A DNA stretch of 64,000 nucleotides from Rhizobium mongolense subsp. loessense (GTDB lineage: Bacteria > Pseudomonadota > Alphaproteobacteria > Rhizobiales > Rhizobiaceae). The notes under the pieces were generated by a model. It ran no database searches. It was not told the DNA's origin and saw only the letters and a list, made by a program, of their open reading frames with translations. This document shows positions 1 to 7,940 of the stretch, piece by piece. The stretch lies in the NCBI RefSeq assembly GCF_900099775.1, contig NZ_FMTM01000011.1, forward strand, positions 1 to 64,000. The letters are read 5' to 3'. Numbering within the stretch: the first letter of the stretch is position 1; each line of letters begins with the position of its first letter. Made by a program: the position numbers and the translations under genes.

Positions 1-1
1 G

Positions 2-487
2 CGCTTTCCGCACGAGTTCTCCGGTGGTCAGCGTCAGCGCATCTGCATTGCCCGGGCGCTGGCGCTCGATCCGAAGGTGATCGTCGCCGATGAAAGCGTC
101 TCGGCGCTCGACGTCTCGATCAAGGCGCAGGTCATCAATCTGATGCTGGACCTGCAGCAGAGCCTCAACCTCGCCTTCCTGTTCATCTCGCATGACATGG
201 CCGTCGTCGAACGCGTCAGCCACCGTGTTGCGGTCATGTATCTCGGTGAGATCGTCGAGATCGGCCCGCGTGCTGCCATCTTCGCCAACCCGCAGCACCC
301 TTATACGAAGACGCTGATGGCGGCCGTTCCCGTCCCCGATCCGGATCGCCGGCGCGTGAGACGCGGACTGTCGACGGAGGAGCTGAAAAGCCCGGTCCGA
401 CCGCTAGATTATGTTGGATCAAAGCCCAGTTACCGCGAGATCGGCGCTGGCCATCTCGTCCGGCTGGAACCTGCTGCATCACCGTGA
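2..487 (+). CDS. Oligopeptide/dipeptide-type ABC transporter ATP-binding protein (3' end only)
   Basis: Cytoplasmic ATPase subunit of a peptide-type ABC importer; only the last 161 residues are in the window. The visible part opens with the ABC signature SGGQRQR, then Walker B (VIVADES), the D-loop region SALDVS and the switch histidine in FISHDMAVV. After it comes the C-terminal extension typical of the OppD/OppF/DppF class, with the motif NPQHPYTKTLMAAVP. The substrate cannot be told from this fragment. No partner permease follows, so this is the last gene of its operon. The N-terminus and Walker A lie upstream of the window. Confidence 0.93.
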   Translation, partial: RFPHEFSGGQRQRICIARALALDPKVIVADESVSALDVSIKAQVINLMLDLQQSLNLAFLFISHDMAVVERVSHRVAVMYLGEIVEIGPRAAIFANPQHPYTKTLMAAVPVPDPDRRRVRRGLSTEELKSPVRPLDYVGSKPSYREIGAGHLVRLEPAASP

Positions 488-521
488 TGCGACGTTATTG
501 AAATGTCGACCGTCACGACAA

Positions 522-779
522 TCAATCGTAGAGCTCGCCATGGCCGATCTGCTCTTTTGCAGCGCCACTTATCGAGGAATTGCCAGCCGCGTCAGGGTCC
601 TTGCGATGGGCATCCTTGAGGAAATTTGCCGCCTCCGCAATAGCGACGGTGATTTCTTCAGTGCCCCATCCTGCTTCGTTGGCGCTTGCAATCAGCTGTT
701 CCAGGGCCTGGCGGGCGGCATCGCTCGCTTCTTTGAAGCGTTGGGAAGGAACTTCGGTCATCGGTGATGGGAAGGTCAT
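522..779 (-). CDS. Small hypothetical protein (85 aa)
   Basis: I do not recognise a family. The product is a soluble, mostly helical, acidic protein starting MTFPSPMTEVPSQRF and ending GHGELYD, with no membrane segment. I chose the start at 779 because AAGGA lies about 8 bases before it on the minus strand. The frame is open further upstream, but that extension is Cys/His-rich and looks non-coding. It converges on the ABC ATPase gene. Its position at the edge of the stress-type island suggests, but does not show, a related role. Confidence 0.6.
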   Translation of the reverse strand: MTFPSPMTEVPSQRFKEASDAARQALEQLIASANEAGWGTEEITVAIAEAANFLKDAHRKDPDAAGNSSISGAAKEQIGHGELYD

Positions 780-1263
780 TGATACATCCTTCAGTCGATC
801 ATGGATCTCGTACATCAACGCGGCCGCATCGAAATGGATGCAGCAGTGAGTATCTTTTCTTAGCCATTGCCATTGTGCGGCTCGATGCAACATCGCGGAC
901 CTTTCGAAAAGGCCTTCTTCAGTATGATAACCACCGCCATCGAAGAATTGGCAGCATATCCGGCCCAACTGGGAACTACCGTCTTGTGAGGCAATCCGAT
1001 TCGGCAGGCGCAGCGCATGGTCAACACCGGCGCTTAGCGAACCTAGTCCGGATATTGGAAGTCTTAAGGATGTTTATCAACAGCAGATTACAACCAATTA
1101 AAACATTTGATCTTTTTGACCGTCGAGTGACAGGCTTGTTTATCTCTTATGACGTCGGACTCGTCATGGTCAACCTCGACAAGCCGGTCGTGTTTAGCCC
1201 ACTCACGCCCCTCAGGAATCTTTCAACACGGATTGACGAGCATCCCATCGCTGGCAGACCTGC
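780..1263. other. Intergenic region without a recognisable gene
   Basis: About 480 bases between two divergently oriented small genes. I see only short, compositionally odd open frames. Positions about 1070-1130 are AT-rich and could hold a promoter, but no convincing -35/-10 pair stands out. A GGAAC at about 989 lacks a GTT at the EcfG spacing. Confidence 0.4.
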
Positions 1264-1587
1264 ATGACTTCCACCAACGACTTTATCGCCGAAATCATCC
1301 GCGCCGCCAACAGGGTCGAAAGGCTGGGCGATACCGAAAAGCGCCGACTCCTGCAGCGGGCAGTGGTGACAATCAGCAAGCTACGCGAGCGTAGCGGGAT
1401 ACCGAGCAGCAATACCAACCACGATGCGGTTTTCGCCTTGCAAGCGATCGAAGTGACCGTCGAGCGACGCGAGGCCGGTGAAATCAAGCAAGCCCTTCTT
1501 ATGGCCGCCGACGTGATCCGGACGCTGCACATCGTGCTGGATTCGGGAACACAGATTACGACAAAGGTGCCACAGGTGCCACAGTAA
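1264..1587 (+). CDS. Hypothetical protein (107 aa)
   Basis: Not recognised. The sequence is hydrophilic and predicted helical, with regular charged heptad-like stretches (AANRVERLGDTEKRRLLQRA, then VERREAGEIKQALLMAADVI), and it ends in a short Pro/Val-rich tail (KVPQVPQ). There is no signal peptide or membrane segment. The ribosome site is weak, so the start is uncertain. Amino-acid composition is normal for a real alphaproteobacterial gene and the competing minus-strand frame is far less plausible. Confidence 0.5.
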   Translation: MTSTNDFIAEIIRAANRVERLGDTEKRRLLQRAVVTISKLRERSGIPSSNTNHDAVFALQAIEVTVERREAGEIKQALLMAADVIRTLHIVLDSGTQITTKVPQVPQ

Positions 1588-2475
1588 GCCGCCGTGAATC
1601 GCATCGCCAGGCGCGGCTGTGGAGGCAGAACAGCACACCACACCGCATCAGATCGAGAGCGAAAATCAGATTGCTTTATCAAACGCGACGACGGTCGGCC
1701 CCAGGCCGCATTCCCCGCGCGACAGGTCCAGCGATCCCATCAGTGCGCGCGATCTCATCGCGTCAGGCCGCAGCAACAGTCAGGCTTAAAGGCGACCCGC
1801 AGAGGCCAACGACGCATGGATGGGTTGGCCGATAAAGGCTCGCGCCGTACATGGATTGGTACAGCAGCGCGAGGACTTTGCAGCAAGCCGCAAATAGTCC
1901 CTTCGAGGGTGGCGCCGCCGAGAGTGACCCACGAGATTTGCAGCATGGCGGATGGCTGAGCCGCCTGGGCGTTCGCAATTTGGCGGTCGTTGTTCGGTCC
2001 GACGAAACGGGGAATATCCTCAATTTCAGTCAGCATCACTGCCGCGTTGACGAAACGTTGGAAATTCTGACACTGCGCTCGAAGAAATCTTCCGCAAGCA
2101 GTCTCCCGGCACGCCCTCTGCAATGTCTCATAGGAAATGTGGCGCTTGTGTTGTGTTCCAATCATTCATCAACAATATCAAAAGCTTCATCGCTTTTCAT
2201 AATCTCTTAGATGAAATGCTTGCGCTGAACGCAAAATAGCAAGATCAAACTGAAATGCCGTTTTTGCCTCCTTGTCTTCGGCGTGTTGACACCAAAATTC
2301 AGGAGGCGATTTTGACGCGTTCAAGACCGCCAGTAAGGCTGCGGCGAACAATATAAAACTCGAGGTGCCTGCCATACCTCAGTGGCTCCAGGTCTCCAGG
2401 TCATGCGCAGGCCATCGCGCCGGCAGGCGCAAAAGCTGCGAAGATCGTCGAACGAGGCCATATCGCCACCTTTGG
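1588..2475. other. Gene-poor stretch, possibly decayed coding DNA
   Basis: About 890 bases with several overlapping open frames on both strands (for example minus strand 1755-2165 and plus strand 1851-2210). All are rich in Cys, Arg, Pro and Ser, lack a ribosome site and match no family known to me. I see no intact gene, tRNA or repeat. It may be the remains of a former gene or plain spacer. Confidence 0.4.
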
Positions 2476-2904
2476 TCAATCTGCAGAAGAGACGTTCGCA
2501 ATTGTCGCAAGTCCGCGCTCGTATTTTAACGTGTCGCCTCCGGTTTGCCGCGCTTGATCAAGATTGTCCTCGAGATCCGCCTGCTTGACGGGCCGTGCCA
2601 GCCGGTTGGCGATCGCCCGCCGCACAAAGACCTCGTCTTCTTCGCCTTGTCTTTTCGTCAACGCATCGACCGCGGCAAGGACAGCTTGGGAAAAGCCCTC
2701 TTCCTTCAGCCGATCGAGCGTCCATCCCCAGGCCTTTTCAGGCACATCGTGAAGGTAGGCGACCACTTTCTCTTCGTCGCCAGATACTGCGTCCGCGACC
2801 CTTCGGCAGTGGTCAAAGTAGGGGTTTCCAAGCTTGTCCTGCTGACCGTCGTGGGCTTCGGTTGCGATTTGAATGGCATGTTGGAGATGCTGTTCAGATT
2901 GCAT
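2476..2904 (-). CDS. HD-domain protein, SpoT/RelA hydrolase-like (142 aa)
   Basis: A small stand-alone HD phosphohydrolase related to the N-terminal hydrolase domain of (p)ppGpp synthetase/hydrolases. Visible signatures are AHDGQQDKLGNPYFDHCRRVA (residues 17-37), which parallels the first histidine motif, and the metal-binding HD pair at 52-53 (YLHDVPEKAWG). No synthetase or TGS domain is present, so a hydrolase-only role is likely; alarmone hydrolysis itself is inference. The start has GGAGAAATTAG directly before ATG. It lies 10 bases downstream of the ElaB-like gene and is probably co-transcribed from the EcfG-type promoter at 3455-3479. Confidence 0.8.
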   Translation of the reverse strand: MQSEQHLQHAIQIATEAHDGQQDKLGNPYFDHCRRVADAVSGDEEKVVAYLHDVPEKAWGWTLDRLKEEGFSQAVLAAVDALTKRQGEEDEVFVRRAIANRLARPVKQADLEDNLDQARQTGGDTLKYERGLATIANVSSAD

Positions 2905-2914
2905 CTAATTTCTC

Positions 2915-3331
2915 CTATCGGCGCGATTTCGCCTCGAGGCGAGCGACGATTAAGGGGATCGCGACTGTCGCGATCGCACTCACAGGAATGTGTCTCAGCA
3001 CCCGCGCGCCGACAGCGGTCGCGGCCATGGCGCCGACAAGCTTCGCCCATGGGTATGTGCCGAGCTGGTCATGAGCGCTGGCGTCGGCCCATTCGAGGTT
3101 GGATCTGGCAACGATCACCGCTTGCTGCTTGACGAGCGACAGCCTTGAGCGGAGGTTTTCGATCTCGTCCCGCACATGATCAAGGTCATCTCTAACTCGC
3201 TGGAAAGGACGTGTTTCCGGCGGTCCGCTGTCGGACGCTGAATAGGTTTCGGCTTCAAGCGCGGCGAGATGAGCCTGCAGCTGGACGTCGGTGTCAAGGC
3301 CTTCCGAGAGGGTTGTGTCGCGCTTAGGCAT
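2915..3331 (-). CDS. ElaB/YqjD (DUF883)-like membrane-anchored protein (138 aa)
   Basis: The N-terminal half is hydrophilic and coiled-coil prone (FQRVRDDLDHVRDEIENLRSRL, about residues 43-64). The C-terminal part reads YPWAKLVGAMAATAVGARVL followed by HIPVSAIATVAIPLIVARLE, one or two short Ala/Gly-rich hydrophobic segments, and ends in a basic tail. This resembles stress-induced ElaB/YqjD-type inner-membrane proteins; the resemblance is architectural, not a motif match. A GGAGG ribosome site precedes the start. It is first in a two-gene unit with the HD protein, under a putative EcfG promoter about 125 bases upstream. Confidence 0.7.
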   Translation of the reverse strand: MPKRDTTLSEGLDTDVQLQAHLAALEAETYSASDSGPPETRPFQRVRDDLDHVRDEIENLRSRLSLVKQQAVIVARSNLEWADASAHDQLGTYPWAKLVGAMAATAVGARVLRHIPVSAIATVAIPLIVARLEAKSRR

Positions 3332-3454
3332 GATGTTCCTCCAATAGATTTGCGGTCACAGCACAGCGCGCCTTGGCGCTGCGAACACACGTCGGGCGTC
3401 CCTTGGGGTGCCTCGCCCCTTTGATCGGATTGCCCTGTGATCGCTCGTGCGCTC

Positions 3455-3479
3455 AACTCCTGCCGGAAAGGAATGTTCC
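3455..3479 (-). promoter_or_regulatory. Putative EcfG/RpoE2-type promoter
   Basis: Read on the minus strand it is GGAAC, 16 bases, then AGTT, matching the general-stress sigma factor consensus GGAAC-N16/17-NGTT of alphaproteobacteria. It points at the ElaB-like/HD operon, about 125 bases from its start codon. Confidence 0.65.
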
Positions 3480-3707
3480 TGAGCTGATTGTCGTTTTGGC
3501 ATCGACGAGCCTCGACACTCTTGACCGCCGAAGCGGCCGGTGGATGCAGTGCGATCGTCGGCCCTTTAGAGTCCTCTCAAACTCGGCGGATCGAGTTCTG
3601 TTTTCCGCTCAGGCCCGATCTTTCGCGGCCGCGATCCCATTTGCCAAGGCCACCCTTCAGGTCCTCACTTTCGGCCGTTGGCGGCTGCTTGTGCAGACAG
3701 GCGTTAA

Positions 3708-3732
3708 GGAACGACATCAACGCGCGGACGTT
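3708..3732 (+). promoter_or_regulatory. Putative EcfG/RpoE2-type promoter
   Basis: GGAAC at 3708-3712, 16 bases, CGTT at 3729-3732: a perfect match to the EcfG consensus. The start codon of the flavin-reductase-like gene is 31 bases further on, an ideal leader length. Confidence 0.75.
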
Positions 3733-3763
3733 CCCATGGACTTGCTGTTGTGGGAGGCTTTTT

Positions 3764-4861
3764 ATGTCTGATGAAATCCCATCCAGTTTGGACGCCCTCG
3801 AACCCCGCAACGGTAGTCCCAGTCCTCGTCTCGATGAGAGGGAATTCAAGAAGCGGTTCCTGAACCAATTCAGGGACAAGGCCTACGCAAGTCTGGCATC
3901 TGAAATAGATAAAGTGGCATCTGCAGCCTGGGACGCCTATCTGCATTCCCGCAAGAGTCCAGTGACGAGGAAAGCTGGACCGAATTTCTTCGATCCGCAC
4001 TATAAGCTTTCTGCGGACTGGCTCAAGGCTCGGCGCGCGGTCCAGGAGGCGCAATCGCGCCACGAGGATGCAAGTGGCCCGCCGCGCGTGCTTTTGATCA
4101 ATGCATCGTCGCGTAGCGAACACACCTGTCCCGGCGAACTATCGAAGAGTTACAGGATGGTCCAGCTGGCGAAGCAGATTTTCCAGGAAAGATCCGATTT
4201 CAAAATCGAAGTTCTCGACCTCAGTCGTATTGCATCCGAATATGGCCGGCAGATCCATCCCTGCAAGTCGTGCTTCTCCACAGCGGCGCCCCTGTGCCAC
4301 TGGCCCTGCTATCCGAACTACTCTCTCGGACAAATCCACGACTGGATGAACGACATCTATCCGCTGTGGGTCGAGGCGCACGGCATTATGATCGTGACCC
4401 CAGTCAACTGGTACGCGACCTCCTCTCCACTGAAACTCATGATGGACCGACTTGTTTGCGCAGACGGCGGCAATCCGGATCCAACCAGCACTCACGGCAA
4501 GCATGCCCGGGAAGCAAAGGCAATTGAGATGAAGGGCTGGAACTACCCCAGGCATCTCAAGGGTCGCCTCTTCTCGGTCGTCGTCCACGGGGACACGGAA
4601 GGCGCAGAGAATGTCAGGAGAAGCGTTTCGGACTGGTTGCGCTCAATGGATCTGATCTCCGCCGGAACGCTCGCTGAAATCGATCGCTACATCGGCTATT
4701 GGGAGGCATATGCCACCAGCCACGTCGCCTTCGAAAAGGATCTCGATATGCAAAACGAGGTCCGAAACGCTGCAAGGACACTGCGCGAGGCTGTCGTTGC
4801 AAAGCGTCGCGGGGATATGATCGAAACTGGAAGTGACCTGGAGCATCCTCGCCAAAAATAG
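3764..4861 (+). CDS. NADPH-dependent FMN reductase/flavodoxin-fold protein (365 aa)
   Basis: The flavodoxin-like fold begins near residue 108 with PPRVLLINASSRSEHTCPGE, the FMN-phosphate loop position, and includes VTPVNWYATSSPLKLMMDRL (about residues 210-230), typical of NAD(P)H:FMN/quinone reductases. A cysteine-rich stretch, HPCKSCFSTAAPLCHWPCYP, follows the second strand; such clusters occur in iron-sulfur flavoproteins of this superfamily. The first ~100 residues are a charged helical extension not found in minimal family members. I start at 3764 because GGGAGG lies about 7 bases upstream and an EcfG-type promoter just before it; an upstream in-frame start at 3488 would remove that leader. 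A redox role under stress is likely; the substrate is unknown. Confidence 0.82.
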   Translation: MSDEIPSSLDALEPRNGSPSPRLDEREFKKRFLNQFRDKAYASLASEIDKVASAAWDAYLHSRKSPVTRKAGPNFFDPHYKLSADWLKARRAVQEAQSRHEDASGPPRVLLINASSRSEHTCPGELSKSYRMVQLAKQIFQERSDFKIEVLDLSRIASEYGRQIHPCKSCFSTAAPLCHWPCYPNYSLGQIHDWMNDIYPLWVEAHGIMIVTPVNWYATSSPLKLMMDRLVCADGGNPDPTSTHGKHAREAKAIEMKGWNYPRHLKGRLFSVVVHGDTEGAENVRRSVSDWLRSMDLISAGTLAEIDRYIGYWEAYATSHVAFEKDLDMQNEVRNAARTLREAVVAKRRGDMIETGSDLEHPRQK

Positions 4862-5007
4862 GGTCGTCGCAGATGCTACGGCGCGCCATGCCACCGCCAT
4901 CGGTTCGAAGGTTCACACCCAGGCCGATCAGATTTTGGGCGCGTGTGGCTTTCTGGTGATTGCTCATTGACCGGCGGCCGCTATCGTCATCCAAAAATGG
5001 GGTGATC

Positions 5008-5229
5008 ATGGCAAAGACGGACTGGCCGAAGGAGCCGCTGACAAGCGAAACCATGAAGATGCTCGATCGCATTCTTCGCGAATGGTGCGCCGAGCAAGAT
5101 TGCGAGCCATCGAGTGAGGCCGCCATCGTGCAGGCCAAAGCCCTCATTGACTGGTTTGAATTCGGCGTGCGGGATGAGGCGGAGCTTTCGAGACTGCTTC
5201 GCGACGAGCTCACGACAAAGCAATCGTAG
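5008..5229 (+). CDS. Small hypothetical protein (73 aa)
   Basis: Starts MAKTDWPKEPLTSETMKMLD and ends RDELTTKQS. It is acidic, soluble, predicted helical, with one Trp-Cys pair (REWCAEQDCEP) and no membrane segment. I prefer ATG 5008, preceded by GGGG about 6 bases upstream, over an in-frame start at 4960. I recognise no family. It sits between two genes with EcfG-type promoters and may belong to the same stress group, though no such promoter precedes it directly. Confidence 0.6.
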   Translation: MAKTDWPKEPLTSETMKMLDRILREWCAEQDCEPSSEAAIVQAKALIDWFEFGVRDEAELSRLLRDELTTKQS

Positions 5230-5253
5230 GAACTCTGAGCGTCTTTGGAAGTT
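5229..5253 (+). promoter_or_regulatory. Putative EcfG/RpoE2-type promoter
   Basis: GGAAC at 5229-5233, 16 bases, AGTT at 5250-5253. It overlaps the stop of the preceding small gene and lies about 185 bases before the SDR start codon. Confidence 0.6.
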
Positions 5254-5438
5254 GTGTTGAGACACAGCCAAGGAGACATGAAACGCATTCCTGTCGCCTG
5301 CATCGCCACGGCACCCATTTGGCGCTACAAAACGGCAGGACAATCGTGACCCGAACGCTGGCCGCACGCCTGTCCAGCTTTCGAGCATCATCTCCAAATG
5401 GCCCAAGGACCTTAACACGCAAACCGTGGGAGATCGCC

Positions 5439-6296
5439 ATGCCAAACTATCCAGTCCCGCCCTTCGACACCCCCAAGCAGCCAATGCCCGGATCGACGAA
5501 CGCCATGTCGCCGTTGCCTGACCATGGCGAACATACTTATCGTGGCTCCGGTCGCCTCAAGGACAAGAAAGCCATCATCACCGGCGGCGACAGCGGTATC
5601 GGCCGTGCGGTTGCCATAGCTTACGCCCGAGAAGGTGCCGATGTTCTCATCGCCTATCTGGACGAGGATGAGGACGCCAATGAGACGAAAAAATGGGTCG
5701 AAAAAGCCGGTCGCAAGGCCATCCTCTTGCGCGGCGACATCCAAAACCCCGAGCATTGCCGCCACATCATCGACACGGCCAGGGCAGAACTCGGCGGCAT
5801 CGATATTCTCGTCAACAATGCCGCTCATCAGGCAAGCTTTAGCGACATTGGAGACATAAGTGACCAGGAATGGGAGCTGACATTCAAGGTCAATATCCAC
5901 GCGATGTTCTACCTTTCCAAGGCGGCGGTTGCGCATATGAAACCAGGCAGCGCGATTATCAACACTGCCTCGATCAACGCTGACAGTCCAAGCCCGCACC
6001 TGCTTGCCTATGCCACAACAAAAGGCGCCATCCAGAACTTCACCGCTGGTCTTGCCCAAATGCTTGCGGACAAAGGTATCCGGGCAAATGCGGTGGCGCC
6101 CGGGCCGATCTGGACGCCACTGATCCCATCAACCCTGCCGGAGGACGCAGTCAGGAACTTCGGAAAACAGGTTCCAATGCACCGTCCTGGGCAGCCGGCC
6201 GAACTGGCGACGACCTATGTAATGCTCGCCGATCCCCTGTCGAGCTATGTCTCAGGCGCAACAATTGCCGTTACAGGTGGCAAACCGATCATCTGA
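5439..6296 (+). CDS. Short-chain dehydrogenase/reductase, YghA-like (285 aa)
   Basis: NAD(P)-dependent oxidoreductase of the extended-N-terminus SDR group that includes E. coli YghA. The ~40-residue lead (PVPPFDTPKQPMPGSTNAMS, then DHGEHTYRGSGRLKDK) precedes the cofactor loop TGGDSGIGRA. Next come NNAA (about 127-130), the catalytic Ser in NTASINADS, and Tyr/Lys in YATTK. The C-terminal PGPIWTPLIPS and SGATIAVTGGKPII are also typical. The chosen ATG removes a 40-residue upstream extension of different character. A putative EcfG promoter lies upstream; homologues are commonly stress-induced. Substrate unknown. Confidence 0.9.
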   Translation: MPNYPVPPFDTPKQPMPGSTNAMSPLPDHGEHTYRGSGRLKDKKAIITGGDSGIGRAVAIAYAREGADVLIAYLDEDEDANETKKWVEKAGRKAILLRGDIQNPEHCRHIIDTARAELGGIDILVNNAAHQASFSDIGDISDQEWELTFKVNIHAMFYLSKAAVAHMKPGSAIINTASINADSPSPHLLAYATTKGAIQNFTAGLAQMLADKGIRANAVAPGPIWTPLIPSTLPEDAVRNFGKQVPMHRPGQPAELATTYVMLADPLSSYVSGATIAVTGGKPII

Positions 6297-6367
6297 TCGC
6301 AAGCGCCGCCAGCGAGCGTTTTGCCAGCCGCTTCTGGCGACGTTCAAGTCCCCATTGCTCCGACTTT

Positions 6368-6392
6368 GGAACCTTGGACTTGATCAAGGGTT
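6368..6392 (+). promoter_or_regulatory. Putative EcfG/RpoE2-type promoter
   Basis: GGAAC at 6368-6372, 16 bases, GGTT at 6389-6392, about 80 bases before the 67-residue hydrophilic protein gene. Confidence 0.65.
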
Positions 6393-6470
6393 AGACCGTC
6401 AGGAACGATCTACAGCGATGGCAGCCGGCAAGCCTGCCTCAACCCCCGCAATGACAAACGGAGAACTAAA

Positions 6471-6674
6471 ATGGGCATGAATTCACCGAAGAATGGCCCA
6501 CCGGGAACCACCGATCAGTCGCCACGTTGGGAAGGCCCCAAGGGCAATACTCCGAGAGGCTATCTTCCGCCGAAAGACGATCCGGACAACGATCGCGACG
6601 CGCTTGGTGAAAACAACCGTGATCCAAAGAGAAAGAATCTTTCCGATGCCTTGAAGACAAGAGGAGGAAGCTGA
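6471..6674 (+). CDS. Small hydrophilic protein (67 aa), likely disordered
   Basis: Composition is dominated by Pro, Gly, Asp, Asn, Lys and Arg (SPKNGPPGTTDQSP, PPKDDPDNDRDALGENNRDP), with no hydrophobic core, so the product is probably intrinsically disordered. GGAGAAC lies just upstream of ATG. It is followed after one base by a second protein of the same character. Such small hydrophilic proteins often accumulate under desiccation or osmotic stress in rhizobia; that role is inference, supported by the EcfG-type promoter at 6368. Confidence 0.65.
   Translation: MGMNSPKNGPPGTTDQSPRWEGPKGNTPRGYLPPKDDPDNDRDALGENNRDPKRKNLSDALKTRGGS
6504..6528 (+). promoter_or_regulatory. Putative internal EcfG/RpoE2-type promoter
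   Basis: GGAAC at 6504-6508, 16 bases, CGTT at 6525-6528, inside the 67-residue protein gene. It could drive the following gene at 6676 independently. Because it lies in coding DNA, chance is a real alternative. Confidence 0.45.
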
Positions 6675-6675
6675 C

Positions 6676-6888
6676 ATGGGTGGAAGCCCCAAGAAAGATG
6701 CGGCCGGGCAATTCGCGAAGTCTCAAGCAGACAGAAAGGCTTCCGGCGTTCACAGCGCCAAGCCCACCGTCATAACGGGTTCGGAGGATGCCACGGTTCA
6801 TAAAAACCCTCCAGGCAAGCAAAAGCCAGAAAAAGACTGGGATCTGAACTACGATCCGACTGAGATGAACGAGGGTCAATCTCACTGA
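6676..6888 (+). CDS. Small hydrophilic lysine-rich protein (70 aa)
   Basis: Starts MGGSPKKDAAGQFAKSQADR and ends DPTEMNEGQSH. It is lysine-, serine- and proline-rich with no hydrophobic stretch, probably disordered. The ribosome site GAGGAGG overlaps the end of the preceding gene, so the two are translationally close. Family not recognised. The pairing with the 67-residue protein and two EcfG-type promoters suggests a co-induced pair of stress hydrophilins; that is inference. Confidence 0.65.
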   Translation: MGGSPKKDAAGQFAKSQADRKASGVHSAKPTVITGSEDATVHKNPPGKQKPEKDWDLNYDPTEMNEGQSH

Positions 6889-7940
6889 GTGTTGTCATCG
6901 GCGGCGCAGAAGAGGCCATTGCCTCGTTATTGCGATATCCGCTGGCCCCAGTTCGGTTTCCAGATGCCTATATCGGCATTCTATCGCGGAGATGCTGCGA
7001 AGTTCGCTGGAAAATGGCGAAGGCATAGGCGATTTCGTCGGCCTGACGGAAAAGCTGCGCAACTTGTAACTGGTGCAGCCTTTCTACGCCATTAATCCGA
7101 AGCTCGGAATAGATTGCGCCGTATGGCTATCGTCGAGATCATGAAGGCGCTTTGGGCAAGACAGACGGTCAGTCGGCTGAAGCCGATCAAGGTTGACGAG
7201 GAAAGACTTTACACGCTCCCGACCGAACCACCGATGATCGTTTAGAGTGAATGTGCCAAATGACCCGTTTCATGGCACCTGCGGCAGCAAAAAGGTCTGC
7301 TTCACCCGCGCCTCCCGTCACCCTACGCTTCCTGCGGCACTGGTGGTAGAGCGTTTTCCCGCGTATGCATCTGCCTGGACGTCAGGGGTCAAAGTGAAGC
7401 TGTCGTACGATCGAGAGCTGCAGGACGTTTTCAACTGGGTTCTGTTCCGGCGAGTGCGGCGGCAGCGACGACAAGATGATCTTGTGCGACATCTTCAGTG
7501 TCAGCGTTTATCGGACGACATTATTCTTTCCAAACGATTAAGTCTTAAGAGTTGACATTACGCAATGGCGGAAGGTAGCATATAGCATGACGGAATAAAT
7601 GATATCGTTTTGTCGATACTGATAAGTATCGAAATCGAGGTAGCCTACACCTTTAAGACACTGTTCCTGCCTGAATCCCTTGCATCGCGCAAAACTCGGT
7701 CGACATTCTTTTAACATAGCCCGCTTCAGCGACATTTATATTTGCACGAGGCGCGCGCTGTGTTGTTTTTTAACTTTGAAATTCATCGTTAATGTAACAC
7801 TAAATTCTGGAGCAGCGTGAAGAGCATATGATTAAAATCGATCTTTGCGGGCCTTTGAAAGGTGCTCAGAGCGTCATTGCTCTACGGTCAGGGGCTGCAT
7901 CGCAACTGAGCGCTAAACAGAGGGATACGAGGCTAGCAGC
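6889..7940. other. Long intergenic region with probable coding remnants
   Basis: About 1050 bases with no intact gene. Between about 6900 and 7245 short protein-like stretches appear in different frames (for example GEGIGDFVGLTEKLRNL ending in a stop near 7070, LVQPFYAINPKLGI, and a 40-codon frame 7123-7245 starting MAIVEIMKALWARQT). This looks like a gene broken by frameshifts, family not recognised. From about 7550 to 7940 the DNA becomes AT-rich and probably carries the promoter of the sugar/EPS genes beginning at 7941. Confidence 0.45.

Larger units (their letters stand above)
3332..3763. other. Divergent promoter region of the stress island
   Basis: About 430 bases between the divergent ElaB-like and flavin-reductase genes. 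It holds one EcfG-type promoter facing each way (3455-3479 minus, 3708-3732 plus). The frame of the downstream gene is open back to 3488, but that extension lacks a good ribosome site. Confidence 0.6.

Noticed and set aside
989..1013. Possible sixth EcfG promoter (GGAAC near 989)
   Set aside because: No GTT at 16 or 17 bases downstream.
1755..2165. Minus-strand open frame of 136 codons
   Set aside because: Cys/Arg/Pro-rich composition, no ribosome site and no recognisable motif; left as part of a gene-poor stretch.
5412..6059. Minus-strand open frame of 215 codons opposite the SDR gene
   Set aside because: The plus strand encodes an intact SDR with all motifs; the antisense frame matches nothing and has no ribosome site.
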